Positions 62,264 through 64,000 of a stretch of DNA of 64,000 nucleotides are shown here, in pieces. Position 1 is the stretch's first letter, and every line of letters starts with the position of its first letter. Origin of the DNA: UBA2266 sp964406945 (GTDB lineage Bacteria; Planctomycetota; Phycisphaerae; Sedimentisphaerales; Anaerobacaceae); the NCBI GenBank assembly GCA_964406945.1, contig CAYOTO010000018.1, positions 6,693 to 70,692 of the forward strand, given 5' to 3'. The notes under the pieces were generated by a model that did no database searches, was not told where the DNA came from, and saw only the letters and a program-made list of their open reading frames with translations. Made by a program: the position numbers and the translations under genes.

Positions 62264-62659
62264 TCACGCACAACAACTGGTTCCATCCGGCGATATCTGG
62301 CCGGTACAACAAACTGAATTATCCTGCGTCGACGAATCCAACACACTCTTGGCAAAGGCCGTCATGGCAGACATAGATCCCTTCTCAACCTGACGGCCAA
62401 CAGCGATGGCCTCCCGAAGCTTTTGCTCGTCTATCCCTATCTGTTTGGCCTTATCCACGTGATAGGTCAGACAGGGCCGGCAATGTGCCCTAACAGACGC
62501 CCCGATGGCGATCAGTTCCTTGACAGCCTCAGCCACCGAATAGACAGATGGATTACCACAACGCGACGGCCCACAACATGAGCCGCCCTGCTGAGCGATT
62601 TTGGCGTATTCCTGCCGCACGAGCTCCCGTACATCTTTGCCTGCTCCAGATGTGTCCAT
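62264..62659 (-). CDS. AhpD-like CMD-family protein with an As-type SCC motif
   Basis: 131 residues. The carboxymuconolactone decarboxylase-like core has the redox CRPC motif (Cys60, Cys63) with His67, as in AhpD. The N-terminus (VRQEYAKIAQQGGSCCG) resembles the beginning of ArsM arsenite methyltransferases, and the tail has two more Cys pairs (VCC, SCC). These features suggest a peroxide- or As-thiol role. It is 25 bp before the Trx-like gene. Confidence 0.75.
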   Translation of the reverse strand: MDTSGAGKDVRELVRQEYAKIAQQGGSCCGPSRCGNPSVYSVAEAVKELIAIGASVRAHCRPCLTYHVDKAKQIGIDEQKLREAIAVGRQVEKGSMSAMTAFAKSVLDSSTQDNSVCCTGQISPDGTSCCA

Positions 62660-62735
62660 GTCCTAATCTCCGGATATTTGCAAGTTTTTTTCAGCCTCCA
62701 TACCTCTGAGCCAACCTTGGATTCGAGCTTCGATG

Positions 62736-63212
62736 TCATCGAGTATGAGGTTCCGCACCATCATGTTTATCGGCAAGGAATTCGGGCAGCGTTTCTACGA
62801 AGCCCCGGATCTCATCACGAATTCGGCGGTAGACGTCGACCGCTTCTTCTTGAGTTGCCGCATGTTTTGCAAGTTGAGGCGGGTCTTCGAAGGGTACGTG
62901 GATGATTCGCGTTTTGCCGGGGAATACGGGGCAGTGCTCATTTGCGTGGCCGCAGACGGTTACGACGAGGTCGAAGTCAATGTCCTCGAACTCATTTATG
63001 TGTTTCGATCGGTGGGAGGAGATGTCCACTCCGGCCTCGGCCATGACTTTTACGGCGTTTGGATTGAGGCCGTGAGTCTCGATTCCGGCCGAGTACGGCT
63101 CGATAACGCCGGACTTGAGGTGGCGGGCCCAGCCTTCGGCCATCTGGGAGCGGCAGGAGTTGCCGGTGCAAAGGAAAAGTACTTTGAGTTTTTGCGGTCT
63201 CTTGTCATTCAT
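62736..63212 (-). CDS. arsC: Arsenate reductase, thioredoxin-coupled (LMW-PTP fold)
   Basis: 158 residues. The P-loop is CTGNSCR (Cys15 to Arg21), and the two later catalytic cysteines are Cys87 and Cys94 in VTVCGHANEHCPV. HVPFEDPP follows. It reduces As(V) to As(III). It lies 16 bp after arsR; 75 bp separate it from the CMD gene. On the + strand the gene is G-rich, unlike the rest of the operon. Confidence 0.95.
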   Translation of the reverse strand: MNDKRPQKLKVLFLCTGNSCRSQMAEGWARHLKSGVIEPYSAGIETHGLNPNAVKVMAEAGVDISSHRSKHINEFEDIDFDLVVTVCGHANEHCPVFPGKTRIIHVPFEDPPQLAKHAATQEEAVDVYRRIRDEIRGFVETLPEFLADKHDGAEPHTR

Positions 63213-63228
63213 CCGGGTTTTCTCCTTT

Positions 63229-63591
63229 CTAACCTGCGTTCGGGGTGGCGCATTGGTCTTCTTTAAGCCTGTTCAGGGCGTTCTGGATTGGGGTCTGGGC
63301 TTTGAGACAATCCCTGAAGCAGTCGAAAAGGCATTTCTCGAGTTCGTTCGCGGGTTCAGCGAGTCGGTAATGCATCCAGGTGCCCTGCCGGCGGGCCTGG
63401 ACGATATTTTCGGCCCTCATCACGGCCAGATGGCGGGAAATCTTGTACTGGGGCTCGTCAAGGGCGTGGACGAGTTCGCATACGCACATTTGGCCTCGGA
63501 CAGCCAGGAGAATGGCGAGTTTGAGCCTTGTGGGGTCGGCGAGAACCTTGAACAGTTGTGCTTCAGCCTGCATTTTGTGGATGCCTTTCAC
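63229..63591 (-). CDS. arsR: ArsR-family metalloregulator
   Basis: 120 residues. The winged helix has the As-binding type motif MCVCELVHAL (Cys36, Cys38) and the recognition helix QYKISRHLAVMR. A third Cys lies near 89 (KCLFDCFRD). It represses its own operon and dissociates on As(III) binding. It is the first gene of the ars operon, directly downstream of a palindromic operator. Confidence 0.93.
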   Translation of the reverse strand: MKGIHKMQAEAQLFKVLADPTRLKLAILLAVRGQMCVCELVHALDEPQYKISRHLAVMRAENIVQARRQGTWMHYRLAEPANELEKCLFDCFRDCLKAQTPIQNALNRLKEDQCATPNAG

Positions 63592-63601
63592 TTAGTTATG
63601 C

Positions 63602-63625
63602 ATATATGTGCATATACACATATAT
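63602..63625 (-). promoter_or_regulatory. ArsR operator (perfect inverted repeat)
   Basis: ATATATGTG (63602-63610) and CACATATAT (63617-63625) are exact inverted repeats with 6 nt between. The repeat covers the -10 box and stands 11 bp before the arsR start codon, as expected for an ArsR/SmtB-type operator. Confidence 0.75.
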
Positions 63626-63649
63626 ATCAATGAAGTTTCGCTTTGGCAA
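63621..63649 (-). promoter_or_regulatory. Promoter of the ars operon
   Basis: On the minus strand TTGCCA (63644-63649), a 17-bp spacer and TATATA (63621-63626). The -10 lies inside the ArsR palindrome, so binding would block polymerase. Confidence 0.6.
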
Positions 63650-63768
63650 GAGATTTTCTGAAAAAAAACAAATTCGGGGCCGGGCGTTGCGAAGTTTACG
63701 GCGTACTGCGCCGATTGCAAGCCTTTGGAACTTAGCGTCTGCGGAAAAGATTCATACAAACGAGGAAA

Positions 63769-63852
63769 TGCGGATGAGAGGAGTCGAACCTCCACGGGCC
63801 GAAGCCCACAGGCACCTGAAGCCTGCGCGTCTGCCAATTCCGCCACATCCGC
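63769..63852 (-). tRNA. tRNA-Leu (anticodon CAG)
   Basis: An 84-nt cloverleaf with acceptor GCGGATG/CATCCGC, D-arm GCG...CGC, anticodon stem CAGGC/GCCTG around TTCAGGT (anticodon CAG), a long class II variable arm (GGGC-TTCG-GCCC) and a T-loop TTCGACT. The discriminator base is A and CCA is not encoded. The remaining 63853-64000 shows nothing else. Confidence 0.95.
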
Positions 63853-64000
63853 GGCAAAAGATGGATTATGCCGATTCGTCGCGTTGCAGTCAAGTATTTT
63901 GCTAAAAAAGCGCGGCAGGTTTTTACACCTTGTGCCGGCAACCCAGCTAGTCTCTATACAAGCGTGATTTTTGCTGCTTCGTCACTCCCATATTCATAAA

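Noticed and set aside
1..64000. CRISPR arrays, prophage, transposases, rRNA
   Set aside because: No regularly spaced repeats, integrase, transposase or rRNA sequence was seen.

Overview
The window looks like chromosomal DNA of a Planctomycetota bacterium, most likely an anaerobic member of the Phycisphaerae. The reasons are the mix of Tat-exported Gfo/Idh/MocA, DUF1080, DUF6807 and sugar-isomerase-like proteins, a PPi-type phosphofructokinase, the rpmF-plsX-fabH-fabD-fabG-acpP-fabF cluster, and many small lineage-type proteins. The taxonomic call is an inference; no rRNA is present.

Layout. 1-4.5 kb (minus strand): partial ribBA and pgsA, then a mercury-methylation locus, hgcA-hgcB. It is preceded in the same orientation by a cysteine-rich single-pass membrane protein and a CcdA-like membrane protein, with a recognisable promoter and a promoter-proximal inverted repeat. 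4.7-15.6 kb: housekeeping genes (an orphan GspF, pdxJ, dapA, a glycosyltransferase, dnaA, ftsY, a DUF6807 protein, a methyltransferase, PPi-PFK) plus a four-helix-bundle gene and a decayed ORF. 15.7-26.3 kb: addB-addA recombination helicase-nuclease, a catalytically degenerate M56 protein, an ECF sigma factor with a membrane partner and a structured leader, then a gene-poor stretch. 26.3-33.4 kb: arfB, a carboxypeptidase-regulatory-like secreted protein, and the translation operon thrS-infC-rpmI-rplT-pheS, with infC using an AUU start. 33.6-40.6 kb: an FHA protein, an FmdB-type zinc ribbon and the fatty-acid synthesis operon. 40.7-53.9 kb: a CaCA antiporter, a RACE-type corrinoid-activating protein, a second ECF sigma cluster, a truncated ABC ATPase, an oxidoreductase, rhomboid, lgt, panD, DUF1080 and TIM-barrel genes, and a small lipoprotein. 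54-57.3 kb: an abrupt switch of strand composition, a long inverted repeat, a frameshifted zinc-ribbon gene and a Tat-exported isomerase-like protein. 57.5-63.6 kb: an arsenic operon arsR-arsC-CMD-(Cys/Trx-like)-(CcdA-like)-arsD-arsA-acr3, with a palindromic operator over its promoter. A tRNA-Leu(CAG) closes the window.

How it fits together. HgcA and HgcB form the known Hg(II) methylation pair (corrinoid methyl donor and ferredoxin reductant). The same two-gene module, a Cys-rich single-TM protein plus a CcdA-like thiol-disulfide transporter, stands next to hgcAB and again inside the ars operon. This suggests a metal(loid)-linked thiol-redox or thiol-trafficking device used for both Hg and As. 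This module is the best candidate here for an under-described system.

A second notable signal is replication-related. The + strand is C-rich up to about 54.1 kb and G-rich from about 54.3 kb, although genes on both sides of the switch lie on the minus strand. A C-to-G switch in the 5'-3' direction is what a replication origin produces. DnaA-box-like 9-mers lie nearby, about 44 kb away from dnaA. Most of the ars operon (57.5-62.7 kb) goes against the new skew, as expected for a recent insertion.
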